From Oenanthe sinensis (Eukaryota > Streptophyta > Magnoliopsida > Apiales > Apiaceae): a stretch of DNA of 64,000 nt. Of the stretch, positions 1 to 12,275 are shown in pieces. The notes beneath the pieces are model-generated. The model was given only the letters and a program-made list of their open reading frames with translations, was not told the origin of the DNA and did not search any database. Made by a program: the position numbers and the translations under genes. The stretch spans positions 5,766,001 to 5,830,000 of the forward strand of contig JAPMAC010000207.1 in assembly GCA_028671895.1 (NCBI GenBank), given 5' to 3'. Numbering within the stretch: the first letter of the stretch is position 1; every line of letters begins with the position of its first letter.

Positions 1-1
1 T

Positions 2-1012
2 GATGAGAATGACCCCGAAGTGCAGCCAGTAATAAGGAAGCGAGCCAAAATTTCCCAAGCTGCTACTTCAACAGCCCAGTCCAAACCTAGTGTGTCTCTC
101 ACAACCACTCCACCTCACGTGAGTGGTTCTCCCATTACACGTTCAACACATAGGACTATTGGTGATGATTTAGTACCTTCTGAAGAGCCTGTTATTTCAG
201 ATAGGCCGGAAGTTTCAACTACTTCTAAAGTACATTCATCGGTACGTACTGATGCTGCAAAGAGGATCGGTTCTCCTGTTGTACATGAACACTCTGCAGC
301 CTCTCAGCCTGAGATTCAACCTCAGTACAAGACAGGATCCCTAGATCCCATAACTGTTACTAATGTTACTTATCCAATTTCTGCAAGTACTGCTTTTAAT
401 CTTAGTCATGTTATTGAAGACATACACGAGCGTGAGACAGGGAGTGTGTGTGAGCGTTTAGGGAGTGAGGGACCTTCATTTTTAAGGCCCGAAACCGAGC
501 GACAAACACTAATAGAATGATCTTTAGAGCGAGAACACCTAAGCCAAACACCGTCCCTAGTTCTTGAAAATCTTGATACTCGTATGACAGCAATTGAGAC
601 TCAGATGAAGCAGTTTGGACAGTTGATGGGGTAGTTGGGGGTCAATGTTGGAGATAACAGGAGAGCTCTTGATGACTATGTGGCACGAATGGCAAGTCAA
701 GTTGCAGCTTTAAACGAAATGACGAACAAAATGAATGACTTGGGCCATGCTGGTGATGCCTTGGGCAGTACACTGTATGACAGAATGGGGAGCGTAGAAA
801 GCGTTCTGCATACCATGGCAACGGAGCTCAGCAGAATGATGTATGCAGTTTGGCATTTAGTTCCCCCTGAGTGCTTTGATGAACAATTCAATCAACCTCC
901 CCCGGATGATGATGGTGCTGGTGGTGCTAGTGGAGCTGGTACTGGACCTTCTGGATTTGGTTTTGGTGGTTCCTATACTGCTGAAGGATCTGGTGCTCAA
1001 AAATATAAATAA
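2..1012 (+). pseudogene. 3' part of an unidentified transposon-type reading frame
   Basis: A single frame is open from the left window edge to a stop at 1010-1012, broken only by stops near 518 and 632, so its beginning lies outside the window. The visible product starts with a basic, Ser/Thr/Pro-rich stretch, continues with a helical segment rich in heptad-like residues (about 540-870), and ends in an acidic, Gly/Ala-rich tail after a run of prolines near 895. I recognise no catalytic domain. The layout (disordered Ser/Thr region, then a coiled-coil-like part) resembles the C-terminal halves of the extra retrotransposon genes at 20.3-24.2 kb and 61.5-63.4 kb, so a retrotransposon origin is the best guess. 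I see no direct sequence match to them. A decayed host gene is the alternative. Confidence 0.4.
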
Positions 1013-2899
1013 TCATCCCACGTGAAAAAAATGTGTAAAAATATTTAAACATTTCAAAACGGATGAAGAAAAATTAAGTAACAATCATCTTATACGAAAT
1101 AAAATTTAAATTCAAATATGTCTAAAATGTTCGAACATTGCCAAAATTATCAAAGAAAAATGAAATCTCGCAATAAGAAATATGTGAAAATATATTCTCC
1201 AAACATTTAAAAATCTCAAGTATCTTCCATCCAAAAAACAAACTTGAGTAGACAAAAACTCCTCCTCATTTTTCCTCTCATGTTGAAAAATATAAAGACA
1301 GTCAATACCTAAAAATTATAATTTAATATATGGCGTGCATGATATTTCTGATTCTCAATAAATGAAAATACCAGTTTAATCTTCTTGTTGCAAGATTTAG
1401 CTGAACCTGAAGTATTTCCTAGTTTCAAGATTTAGTTTAATTATATATTTAATTTGAAATCGTTATATCATAAATATTATTATAGAAATAAAATAATTGA
1501 GGTAAAGCTTAATGATATAGTTTTATGGCTAATTTGAGAAATTATAGTAATAAGGAAGATCATTATCAATTAATGTTACATATGAATATGATTGTATGGT
1601 ATTTTATTTCATATATTGAAATTGTTTTATATTTGGAATCTTTGACTTTGTAACCCATTCATTTAATTAATTTTTTTTATATATAAACGTGATTTAAAGA
1701 TTTTAATGAGCTTAATCTTTGAATTTTTAATCTTCAATCTTGTAATTTTTATGGCTTAATTTTGGTACATGAACTTGTATAATTAGATGGTAAAAAAATA
1801 AATTAAGTGTTAATATTGTAAGTTTTAGGAGACGAACATTATTTTGCAAAACAATTATATTTTTTCCATCTACTTAATTAGAATTCAGTTTATTCATAAA
1901 AGAAAATATTATTATTTATAATGTTATATCAAATCACCACAAATTTATTTCATATTTGCTCTGATTGTGTGACATAAATTAATAATTTTATTAATATTAG
2001 TTATGATAGCCTTATTTAAATGTGTCAATTAAGTGATTTGTTTAATGAAATAGAATAATTTATGTGATTAGTTAATTGAATAAAAAATTGAAATAATTCC
2101 AGTAATCAAGAAACAGTAAATATGATGAAAAACATATATTTAGTTTAGAATATGTGTATTTTTATTATTATAGTATTATTAATTTTTTTGAGATTTGTTA
2201 TTAGAATCACAATGATAGAAATTTAATTTTCAATTTGAAGCTTGATTTGATTTTTTTAAAATTTGTATATATAGTAGAAATATATAATTAGATAAATATT
2301 TGTATATTATACAAAAGTGAAATCTTAAATTTCCTTCCTTTATATCTCATGCCACAAAATTAAATTATTATATTTTCTTTAATAATGAGATATGTTTGAT
2401 AGACTCTATTGACAAATTTGATTGAGTATATACTTAAATTTTAAATGTGATATTATATGCACAAATTAACTGTAAATTTTATTTATCATAATGTGATATT
2501 ATATGCACAAATTTAATATCAAAATAGCATTTGTCCTAAACATAATTACCGCTAAGATATAGTAATTTATCTTTGTAATTACAAATATATTAAATTGTAA
2601 TATTTTTTTGTCAGGTATTAAATTACAATATTAACTATTAGAGAACGGAAGATTAATAATTAAGATGAGGGATAAATTGTGGGTTGGGTAATTAAGATGA
2701 TGGATATATTTTTAGTTGATTGATCCATATGTTATGGAAAGTTTTAATTTTGAATTTAATTATTAGCTGCAACAAATATGAAAAGTGGGTAAAAATATGA
2801 ATTTCATTGGTAAATATTTTGACTCATGGGTAAAAAACATGGATAGTTCGCGGGTCATCTGAAAATGGATGAGAAGTTAATATATGATAATATATTTTA

Positions 2900-3045
2900 G
2901 AAACGGGTAAAATTTATAGGATATTTGGGTAATCCAGGAAGAGTAAATTACTATAATATCCAAGAATGAAAAGGAAATTTTAAAATTTAAGAAGAATAAA
3001 ATAGTAATTCTTAGGGGAAAAAAATAGCACCTATTACGAATATCA
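2900..3045 (+). repeat. diverged direct repeat, copy A
   Basis: This matches 3500-3645 in the same orientation. Both contain CGGGTAAAA, then a near-identical core TAAATTACT, an AAGAAT block, GAGGAAATTTTAAAATTT-like sequence and AAAAAATAG followed by CACCTATTA or TAGCTATTA. Single-base changes and small indels separate the copies. They could be an old segmental duplication or remnants of a dispersed AT-rich element. Confidence 0.55.
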
Positions 3046-3499
3046 TAGATGAGTGTGAAAAATATTTATATGGGTTTATTTTATAATAATACTATAATTA
3101 ATAATCGACATGTAATTAAGATTTTATAATATTAATAAATTCCTAACATTTTTATTAATTATACCCTTCTCATCTTAATTTTATACCATAATCAATTATT
3201 AATTTTTATATGCGTAAATATAAGAATATTTATAATATAAAAATAATTAACTTTTAATTATTAATAGATGAATATAATTAACATTGATTGATGTAGTCGA
3301 TCGTGTAATTTAGCCTTAATTTCGTGATATCAATCATTGCAAAATTAAAGTTAATCACCATTGATTGATGTGTACATGTTACCTTAATTGATATGGGTTG
3401 ATATGATGAGCACAGTCAATTGTATATAGTGTATACACATATGAGAAATATGGGTAAAACCCGACAGTTCAGAATTTGTATATGTTTATTGTTAAATTA

Positions 3500-3645
3500 T
3501 AATCGGGTAAAACTCAAAATATAAATGGATTATCCAACTTGATTAAATTACTAAAATATTCAAGAATATAGAGGAAATTTTAAAATTTTAAAAAGATACA
3601 ATAATAAATCTAAGAAAAAAATAGTAGCTATTAAGAACATACAGA
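3500..3645 (+). repeat. diverged direct repeat, copy B
   Basis: This is the partner of 2900-3045, about 600 bases downstream and in the same orientation. The clearest shared blocks are around TAAATTACT, GGAAATTTTAAAATTT and AAAAAAATAG. Confidence 0.55.
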
Positions 3646-4222
3646 TACAAATATAGATATAGATTAATGTTTCGTGACTTAACTGATGAAGTTCGATTTG
3701 CGCTTTTTACCGATGAAGTACGTTTTTTACTGCACCGAATGAGAATGAAAATTAAAGGTATAATTAAATTTCCAACTGAAAAATGTAGACCGAAAGAGAA
3801 GAGAAATTAAAAAAAAAATGTAAAGCGAGAGATCGTAATAATGACGTTATCTGTAGTGCTAACAAAGTTGGATTTCATTTTAGACTCTCAGCTGAAGAAG
3901 TGCTCGTTTATTTCGCCGTTTCGCGTACTACCCATCACTTCACAAACTTCGCATACATACATACATCTCTCTCCTCTCTCTCTCTCTCTCGCGATATATC
4001 CGGTGCACGGAAATCTCTGAATATCGTTTACTCCGATCATCTCTCTCTCGTTTACATATATATACATATATTTGTAGATCTTATAACTTAATCGAATTAG
4101 TCTCTTTCGATTACACATAAGCCCTAGCCTCTCCGATTGTCCGATATTTTCGCTTGAAGATTTGGGGGTTTCTGTTGTTCGGTAGATATTTTCATCGATC
4201 TAGGGTTTTGAATTGATCAATT

Positions 4223-4237
4223 ATGAACGAAAGCTAG
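4223..4237 (+). promoter_or_regulatory. upstream ORF 1 (four codons)
   Basis: ATG-AAC-GAA-AGC-TAG, encoding MNES then stop, 114 bases before the predicted main start. It is the first ATG in the likely leader. It is too short to be a gene; if the leader includes it, it could lower initiation at the main ATG. Confidence 0.45.
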
Positions 4238-4267
4238 GGTTTTGAATTGGTGGATCAGAGAAAATTG

Positions 4268-4282
4268 ATGCTTGCTAGTTGA
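4268..4282 (+). promoter_or_regulatory. upstream ORF 2 (four codons)
   Basis: ATG-CTT-GCT-AGT-TGA, encoding MLAS then stop, 69 bases before the main ATG. It has the same size as the upstream ORF at 4223 and sits in the same leader. Whether it is translated is unknown. Confidence 0.45.
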
Positions 4283-4336
4283 ATTTCAATTAGTATTGTG
4301 AAGGTTTAGCAGGTGAATTGCTCACACCGCCGGCAC

Positions 4337-7300
4337 ATGTTGCCGGTCTCCGTTTCCACCACGCTGACCGGAGGAGGTCATTCTCAAGATTTTGCTCCAA
4401 TCACTGCTGATTCTTTCACAAAGGTTTAACCTTTTTCGCGCTTTTTATTCGTATTGTTTGTTATGTGTTTGATTTTATGTGTGGATGTTTGGTTGCTTTT
4501 TCGCGCCTTTAATTCGTATTGTTATGTGTTTATATATGTGTATGTTTTGTTTGGTTTGTTGATTTTATATTTTCTCGGGGAGTCTCTCTCTTTTTTTTTG
4601 TATTCGTTTATATATTTCCCCCTTTAACTTGTAATATTTTTATATGATTTTTATGTGTGAAGTTACAGTTACTGATATACATTGTCTCCAAACATAATTT
4701 AATTGTTATCAGTTTGTTATTTTGACTCGTGACTAATATGGATGAATTTTGGAGTCAATACCTTGTTTTTTTATTGGGCTGAAATTACTACTACTAAGAT
4801 GTGTGAAACGTGTCTAGATGAATTTGGAAAATGAATCGAAGATTTCTGTTTTTACTCTTCATAAATATTTACTTTACAAATATTGCACGTAAATTTGCAA
4901 TATACTTTCTGTTAAAGGAATTTTGTTTAATATTAATTTTATAACAATGAAGAATTGAAGATGATTGAGCAAATCGCCGGTCCCAATTCAAAAAGTTTGA
5001 TTTTGTTGAGAGTCGGTGATTATGTAGTTGTGAAAGTGATATGCACGTCACACTTGTTTTTATTTGTGATTGTTGAACTTTCACTTTATTTTGTCCGTAA
5101 CTTTTTCTCCTTTAAGTTTCAGTACAAAGATTTTTTATCGCATTGCTATTCTTGTCATTTTGAAACTTTGCCAATTGTCTGGAGTACATGTGTAAAGAAC
5201 TATATACATAATCATGATGAATGCGGTCCTTTGAAAATGTGCACTAAATTACATTTTGGTGGTGATTCTTATATAAATGCCCCAATTTGGGACCTTTTTT
5301 AAATAAATTAGAAATTATTCTTATATGGAGGTTTATATATATATATATATCAATATCTCTCTCTAACTCCCTGTAACCTTGACTTCTTCCAGGATGGAAT
5401 CAAGATTTCTGTTGGCAATTGTGCTCTTTTCAAGCTACCCAAAGATTCACCCCCGTTTGTTGGAATGATCCATAGATTAATTATCAGCAAAGAAGATAGT
5501 TTAAGTTTGTCTGTTAGTTTGCTTTACCGACCTGCTGACATAAAGCTTGTAAAAGGTCTTCTGCCTGAAGCAGCACCCAACGAAGTATTCTACTCTTTTC
5601 ACAGGGCCGAGATACCAGCTGCATCAATTATCAATCTGTGTAAAGTTGCATTCCTACGTAAAGGTGTTGAACTCCCTTCAGGGATATCCTCTCTTGTGTG
5701 TAGACGAGTGTATGATACTGAAGCAAAGTGTTTACGGTGGTTTACCGACAAAGATTATGCTAAAGTAAGTATATAACTTAATTAGGTTTCTCTGTTTTAC
5801 ACACATGATCGTTGTTGATGTGACTGTAACTCTAGTCTTCTTTGATGCAGGAACGCCAGAAAGAAGTAGATCAACTCTTAGACAGGACAAGTATAGATAT
5901 GTATGCAGCCACACAGCCAGGAGGTCGTTCTCCGAAAACATTAAATGGTCCGCAATTGAAGCCCACTTCAGATAGTGCTCCGAACAGTTCATCCTCATAT
6001 CATTCTCAGGCTAAAGGAAAGAAGAGGGAGCTGGTTGTTCAAGGATCAGATTCTGTGAAACGTGAGCGTACTTGTAAAGCAGACGATGCAGATTTTCGTC
6101 AGCTTCGTCCAGAACAGATGTTAAAGCTTGAGATCGCTAATATAACAGATAGAGGCGGCCTTACAGATTTTAAAGGGGTTGATAAATTGGTGCAACTCAT
6201 GCAACCCGACAGTTCAATGAAAAAGCTAGATTTAGCTTGTCGAATCACACTGGCAAATGTAATAGCTGTAACAGATAGGTTTGATTGTCTTACTAGGTTT
6301 GTGCAGCTCAGGGGTTTGCCCGTATTGGATGATTGGCTTCAGCAGGTTCATAAGGGAAAACTTGGTGACAACAGTAGTCCCAAAGAAGGTGATAAATCTG
6401 TTGATGAATTTCTGTTGTCATTGCTCCGAGCACTAGATAAACTGCCAGTAAACCTTCATGCGTTGCAAACATGCAACATTGGGAAATCTGTGAACCATCT
6501 ACGTACTCACAGGAATTCTGAAATACAGAAGAAAGCCAGGAGTTTAGTTGACACATGGAAGAAACGGGTTGAAGCTGAAATGAATATGATTGATGCAAAG
6601 TCTGGCTCAAGTCGAGGTGGTTCTTGGCCAAGTAAATCCGTAAATTCTGAAGTTACTAACATTGTTGGTCGTCGGAATGGAGAACCGACTGAGTCTGGTC
6701 TTATAAATTCTAGTGTACAATGTGGCGCATCTAAAATTCCATCTGCTAAGCTTGGATCTAGTGATAAGTTGTCTGTTGGTTCTCCTGGCACCGTAAAACA
6801 GTCACCATCTGTGACTGCATCAGACGTTGGTAGTACTAAGGATTTGAATTCTGTAGCGTTGGCTGGTGCAGGGTCTTCTGATGCCCCTCTTACAACCATT
6901 AAAGAGGACAAGAGTAACAGTTCTAGCCAGTCCCAGAACAATAGTCAGTCCTGTTCAAGTGAATATGGAAAAACAATCTCTTGTATGGAAGAAGCAAGGA
7001 GCTCATCTGCTGTATCAGTTGGTGTTGATAAGACGTCTAGCGGTGTTACATGCAATCGGAAGTCGAACAATGGCCATAACGGAACAGCTGTCCAAGGGAT
7101 TCAAAAGGAAATTAGTGTTGGAAAGATGAGTTCCGGAAAAAGGAGTTTGTCTTCTGAAAAGTCATCTCCGACCAGATTAACATCCGATAGGACACCTGAT
7201 ACATCCCATGTGGACAATGGTAACAACAGGAGGCTCATTGTTCGGTTGCCAAACACTGCTCGCAGTCCTGCATGCAGCGCCAGTGGTGGGTCTGCGGAAG

Positions 7301-10041
7301 ATGTTTCTGTTAGCTCTAGTAAGGGTTCTCCATTGGTGCAAGTTGAGGAGCTTGTAGGACATGACGGGAAAGTTAAGGGAAAAACGGGAACTGTTCAAAG
7401 AAATGCTGCTCTAAATGTGAACATGGATACAGATGAGCACAAAGATGGATTGCCCATGTCTGAAGATGCCAACATGTCATCTGGTGGTCTTAATTGTGAT
7501 GAACAGAGCAGAGGTGGAGAATGTTCTGAAAAACTGACAGAAACACCCAAAGATACTCGTTCTCTTTCGAGGATTGCAGCTAATTCAGGGAAATCATATG
7601 AGGCTTTGTTCAGCTCTATGAATGCACTGGTCGATAGTTGTGCGAAGGTTTCTGAAGCAAATGTAACTGCATCCATTGGGGATGATATTGGAATGAATCT
7701 GCTCGCCAGTGTTGCAGCTGGAGAGATATCTAGGTCTAATGTCTCACCTTCCGGTTCTTCTGGTAGAAGGTCTTCATTACCCGAAGAGTCTTGTTCTGGC
7801 AATGGTATGAGAATGAGGCAGACTGATGAAGATAAAGATCAAAGTGAAGATCACTATAAAGAAGTGTCAAATGTTGGTGCTATTATAGGCCTTGGTAGCT
7901 CTAATAATTCCTCACATTCGAAACATAGTGCAAAATGCACTGATGTGCCCGAGGAGAAAAAGTTGTCTATGGACAGCAAAACAGTTCCGTTGGGCAGTGA
8001 AATAAAGAATTTGGATCATGGTGCAGCATTAGATACTTGCAAGGGTGTTGCTCCAATATCTCATGACAAACTGCCTGAACCAATTCAGGAACACTCTGCA
8101 GCTATGTCTTCTGAAAATATTAAGAAAAAGGTTAATGCAGCTGGTGATGAAGTTGACCAATTTCAGGAACCACGGAAGCCGACTGGTAATTCTCATGAAA
8201 CTCACGAGGTGAATGGGGTACCTTTGCGACCTGATGATGCAGCCACACACGCAAATTTGGAAGTCAAAGCTAATAAAGAATCACCATCTTCCTCATCGTC
8301 CGATAGGGGTGATAAAGACGAGAAAACTGTGACGAAATTGTCTGGTGTGCATGGAAAAAGTGAAGATACTGAATTACCATGTTTACCTAGGACAATTGCA
8401 AGTAGGGAGTCAGAAACTGCAAATGATGTTGAAATGAAGCCACTATTACAGACAACGCAGAGCAAGGACCAAATGATTGGTTTAAGCTCATCAACTGTTC
8501 ACCATTTGAGTGAAAATTCTGCACTACCTGTCCAGGAATCCAAGCAACCGATCATGCCAAGTGGATACAAGTTGGACGTAGCTGAAGAATCCACGTGCAT
8601 TCCTGATATTTCTTCTGCACCTGCTTCTGTGACAGAATTGACAGTAAAGGTGGACTTTGATCTAAATGAAGGTCTTCCTATTGATGATGGGAGCTCTGGG
8701 GAACTTGTTAAATTGCCAGTTTCCAGAAATATGTCATTGATTCCTTTGCCTTCCCCTTTACCAGTTCCCATCTCAATAGTTGAAGTTCGTCCTCCTTCAG
8801 TTACCATTGCTTCTGCTGCTAAAGGTCCATTTGTCCCCCCGGAAAATCCATTGAGGTTAAAAGGCGAACTTGGCTGGAGGGGTTCTGCTGCTACCAGTGC
8901 ATTTCGGCCAGCTGAACCAAGAAAGAACCTGGACATTCCCCTTTGTACAGTTAGTGTTCCTTTAGTCGGTAATTTGTCTAGTAAACAGAGTCGCCCTATC
9001 TTGGACTTTGATTTGAATATTCCAGACCAGAGAGCGATAGAGGAAGTGGCTCCTCAAAAATCTGTAACAACTTGCTCAGAAACTAGACACAGTGAACATG
9101 TTGGTGGTGGTTTTAATCTTGATTTGAACATATGTGATGATAGTCCTGATATTGGCCACTTCTCAGGTAGCAGCTGTAGAAATGAAATGCCAAAGAGGCC
9201 GGGAGGATCATCTCTATATGGTGCAGAATCGAACACATCAAGGGACTTTGATTTGAACAATGGACCTGGTCCTGATGAAGGGGGTAATGAAGCTGCACCA
9301 CATGCTAAAAACGGTATTCCTTTCTCTTCATCAGTTCCTCCTGTCAGAATGAATAACATGGAAGTTGGAAATTTTGCTTGGATTCCTCCAGTAGTATCAT
9401 ATCCTCCCTTGGCAATGCCTCCTATTCTTCCGGGTAGAGGTGATCAGAACTATCCCACTCACCCTTCAGCTAGTTCACAGAGAATTATGCTTCCGCCTGG
9501 AAACACTTCATTCAGTCCTGAACTTTACAGGGGTCCGGTCCTGTCATCGTCTCCTGCACTTGGCTACACCCCTAATATCCCATTTCAGTATCCTGGATTA
9601 TTCCCATTTGAGACCAGTTTTCCCTTGTCGTCTAACTCGTATTCTGGAGTTTCGACACCATTTACAGATTCATCATCTGGTGGTGCACATTGCCTACCTG
9701 CTATTCCTTCACAGTTGATGAGATCTTCAGGCTTGGGTTCTACACATCACACCCGGCCATTTGTTATGAGCCTTCCTGGCGGTACTAGTATTGTCCCAGA
9801 AGGTAAAAAATGGTGTAATCAGGGTTTAGATCTAAATGCAGGGCCTGGAGTTACAGAACTGGATAGGAGAGAGGAAAGGTTGCCGTCGGCATTGAGGCAG
9901 CTTCCTACTGCTTCTCAAGCATTACCGGATGAGCAATTGAAGATGTATCAACAAATGGCAGGAGGGATGGTTAAAAGAATGGAGCCTGATGGGGGATTCG
10001 ATGGAGATAGGATTAACTACAAGCATCCTCCATGGCAGTAG
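4337..10041 (+). CDS. SUO: SUO-like BAH and TFIIS N-terminal domain nuclear protein
   Basis: Three coding exons: 4337-4423, 5393-5764 and 5851-10041. All introns are phase 0 with GT-AG ends, giving about 1,549 residues; Arabidopsis SUO is about 1,600. Residues about 30-150 form a BAH domain (begins DGIKISVGNCALFK, contains VELPSGISS and CRRVYD). Residues about 235-400 form a TFIIS N-terminal (LW) domain (RPEQMLKLE to a KKARSLVDTWKKR helix). The long Ser-rich remainder carries DLN motifs near residues 1088, 1203, 1241, 1284 and 1478 and a conserved tail with GLDLNAGPG and MEPDGG. Arabidopsis SUO is a nuclear protein needed for miRNA-mediated translational repression and P-body formation, and is credited with two GW repeats; only one GW (LGWRGS, about residue 1161) is visible here. 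The start was chosen because it opens a 29-codon exon ending exactly at a splice site that keeps the BAH frame. All stops are absent, so the gene is probably functional. Confidence 0.93.
4424..5392 (+). other. intron 1 of the SUO-like gene
   Basis: This 969-base phase-0 intron has a GTTTAA donor and a pyrimidine-rich acceptor ending TTCTTCCAG. It is T-rich, with an AT dinucleotide run near 5335-5350. An open frame inside (about 4955-5302) has no recognisable domain and is treated as chance. Confidence 0.85.
5765..5850 (+). other. intron 2 of the SUO-like gene
   Basis: This 86-base phase-0 intron has a strong GTAAGT donor and a TTTGATGCAG acceptor. It separates the BAH-coding exon from the very large last coding exon. 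Confidence 0.9.
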
Positions 10042-10770
10042 GATGTATTACTAATGTGCATGAAGCCTTCGTATGCTGGTGAGCACATTTCTGTTTTTTG
10101 TATTATTTTGAGTGGTATCGTTTAGATTGCACTTACTATCCCATGTGAGACTTTATACACTGTGTTTTTCTGATGATTCCTGCATGCATATAGGTAATCT
10201 TCTAGAACTGGGCCAATAGTGAGCGGAGACATATTCGCTTTATTGGTCGATTGTCGATTGTCGATTGACAGAGTTACTTGTTTCTCCAAGAACACGAGTT
10301 ATCTTTAATTTATGAAAAGTTAGAACAAAGTTATATCAAACAAACTAGGTTAATTTTTAATTAAAAAACTTTTTTTTTTTTGGTTCTTGCTCTTTACTGA
10401 ACATAGCAAACTTTCAGTTCTGATGATAGGTGTTGTGCAGGGTTGGATCTGGGTAAGTGACTCTTAAAGTTCTGATGTAGAAGTTCATTGGAGGGCTGTG
10501 TGGGACTCACTATATGTGTTAGGTTCGTTGGAGCCCATGTGTTGCCCAATTTGCTGCAACTCAACAAGCATGGCGATGTTCTCAGAACCTGTGTAGATAT
10601 TTAACTTAAAAAGCATGTGCTCCGTCCAGAACTAGGGAATGAGATTTTGACATGTATGTATTGCGCCAATTCTCACAATCACATCCTGATTGTTCATTTC
10701 TTTCAATTTAAAAGAGGATTAGGTGTATAAACTGCCAAGGCAGATGCTGGTTCTATATGTATGTGGATTG
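10042..10770 (+). other. probable 3' untranslated region of the SUO-like gene
   Basis: No coding frame follows the stop at 10039-10041. A possible 3'-UTR intron runs 10079-10193 (GTGAGC donor, CATATAG acceptor). A further acceptor-like TTGTGCAG lies near 10433-10440. The transcript end cannot be fixed; AATAAA-like words occur only downstream (about 10858), so the limit is approximate. Confidence 0.4.
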
Positions 10771-11549
10771 TTTTCTGTTCTCCCATTTGTTATATACATA
10801 GTCTAGTGTTGACTTTCAAATTTTGGTTTTCTTTAAAACATAGTTGAAAAAATGTTAATAATAAAGTGCATTGTTTGGTGCCTGTTGATGATGTTAATGT
10901 CTCTGTTCTTCATGTTAGGAGAAAACGTGCAGATTATACTTATAGCCCAATTATTCTAATTTTTATGCTACTAATGTACAACTTGTTTTTAACATGTAGG
11001 CGTTGAGTATATATTGATTGCACTGTTGATATTATTGCACTGCTGGTTTCTACGGTTGTAGGTTAGCAGTGTATTTAAGTGTTAGCAAGTATATGAAAAG
11101 AAACTACATGTTAGGCTTGAAACTTTGTTTAGCCAAAGACTATCTTATTTTAAGCTTGATACTTGAAGATACTACGATAGACTTTTTCGTCCCTTCTGGG
11201 AGATCCAATTCCAAATAAAAAGAAAAGGTACCTGGTTTGTGAGCAGTTTGAACTTTGAAATAATAAGATAGAAGCGAATTGTGGGTGAAGAGAGGAAAGC
11301 TTAAATTTGCGGCTTCTCCCCTCGCACCTATTTAAAAACAAGTTATATAGAATGTTATGAGAATAAGGAAACTTTTTCTAAAATAGTAAATAAAATAGAG
11401 AAATTATCAAAAATGCTATTTTTTAAAGTTTTTTTTTTTTGTAATTTTACGATCTTCTGAAATTTTTAACAAAAATACGATTTACAACCAAAAGTAACCC
11501 GATGTAATTTATTTTTCTATTTTTCAAAAAAATAATTGAAGTTGTTTTT
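10771..11549. other. intergenic spacer up to the retrotransposon stack
   Basis: No coding frame with recognisable content, no RNA gene and no repeat is visible on either strand. The stretch becomes AT-rich towards the first base of element E2 at 11550. Confidence 0.55.
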
Positions 11550-11606
11550 TGTTAGGAATTTTGTCGTCATTAATTTATAACTGATCAATTGATATAAGTT
11601 ATAAAT
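11550..11606 (+). repeat. E2 5' LTR, first 57 bases
   Basis: Begins TGTTAGGAATTT, a canonical TG start, and contains one copy of the E2 motif (TCAATTGAT, 11585-11593). It is cut by E1 after the target duplication TAAAT (11602-11606) and continues at 25555. Confidence 0.75.
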
Positions 11607-11679
11607 TGTTAGGGATTGTGATGTAATCAACTAATGTACTTAGTTTTAAGTTTAATCAAGCTAAGTAAAACATACTGTC

Positions 11680-12275
11680 ATATGTATATTGACAGTATAG
11701 TTAGTAGTTACTTATAGACAATACACTTAACAAGTATTAGTTAGGTGACAGTACATTTGAAAGTCATTGTCTTGTACAAAAGAATAAATATGAGTCATGT
11801 AGTAGAAGTTCACTAAGTATTCATGCACATCATGATGCAAAACTTAGACATCAACATTTCAAGTACTCAAGCCTATGACAATTTATTACAAGTGACAGCA
11901 CAATTGGAACAGACGACAAAAACTATTCCATTGACAATAAACTTAGCGGAGAATGGAGATTTGAAAACAACAAGTATTACTGACAACAACTATTCCATTG
12001 ATAGTAAACTTGGCGGAGAATGAAGAATTGAAGACAATAAGTTTTACTGACAGTAACTTTGGTGGAGTAATTGACAGCAACATTGGCGGGGATAGTTGAC
12101 AGCAGCTTTGGAGACAATATGTTTCATGGATTATCTAACTTGACAGCAAAGTATGCGGAACCAAAGATACTGTCACCACAGAGGAGCTAAAAGTTGACAG
12201 TACACATTTAGTGAAGCTGACAGTCTGTTTCAGGTAGCAGACTAGATAGTGAAAATACAAGGAATGATTTTGACA
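11680..12275 (+). promoter_or_regulatory. E1 motif array in U3 (TTGACAG/CTGTCAA)
   Basis: More than a dozen copies of TGACAGTA, TGACAGCA, ACTGTCA and close variants lie on both strands, for example near 11676, 11688, 11748, 11893, 12048, 12070, 12096, 12141, 12170, 12194 and 12219. They stop about 200 bases before the TATA box, the position expected of an enhancer. The same motif recurs at 18745-19145 and inside the E1 genes. Confidence 0.7.

Larger units (their letters stand above)
1013..3889. other. AT-rich intergenic spacer
   Basis: No coding frame, RNA gene or complete mobile element is visible. The stretch is very AT-rich with many short homopolymers. The only internal structure I can support is a diverged direct repeat (about 2900-3045 and 3500-3645), listed separately, and two nearby copies of the short word CATTGATTGATG at about 3280 and 3352. 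Confidence 0.6.
3890..4336 (+). promoter_or_regulatory. promoter-proximal region and 5' leader of the SUO-like gene
   Basis: A pyrimidine-rich CT microsatellite at about 3966-3992 is followed by CTCTCTCTCG tracts near 4040 and GCCCTAGCC/CTAGGGTTT-type words, typical of plant core promoters and leaders. From about 3900 to the first ATG at 4223 I see no other ATG, which fits a scanned leader. The transcription start cannot be fixed from sequence; it is probably close to the CT tract. Two tiny upstream ORFs precede the main ATG at 4337. Confidence 0.55.

Noticed and set aside
4955..5302. 115-codon open frame in intron 1 of the SUO-like gene
   Set aside because: Bounded by strong splice sites, T-rich composition, no recognisable domain; a chance frame.
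6308..9359. Several minus-strand open frames of 60-145 codons within the large SUO-like exon
   Set aside because: They overlap a well-supported conserved coding exon and have no domain of their own; shadows of the real frame.
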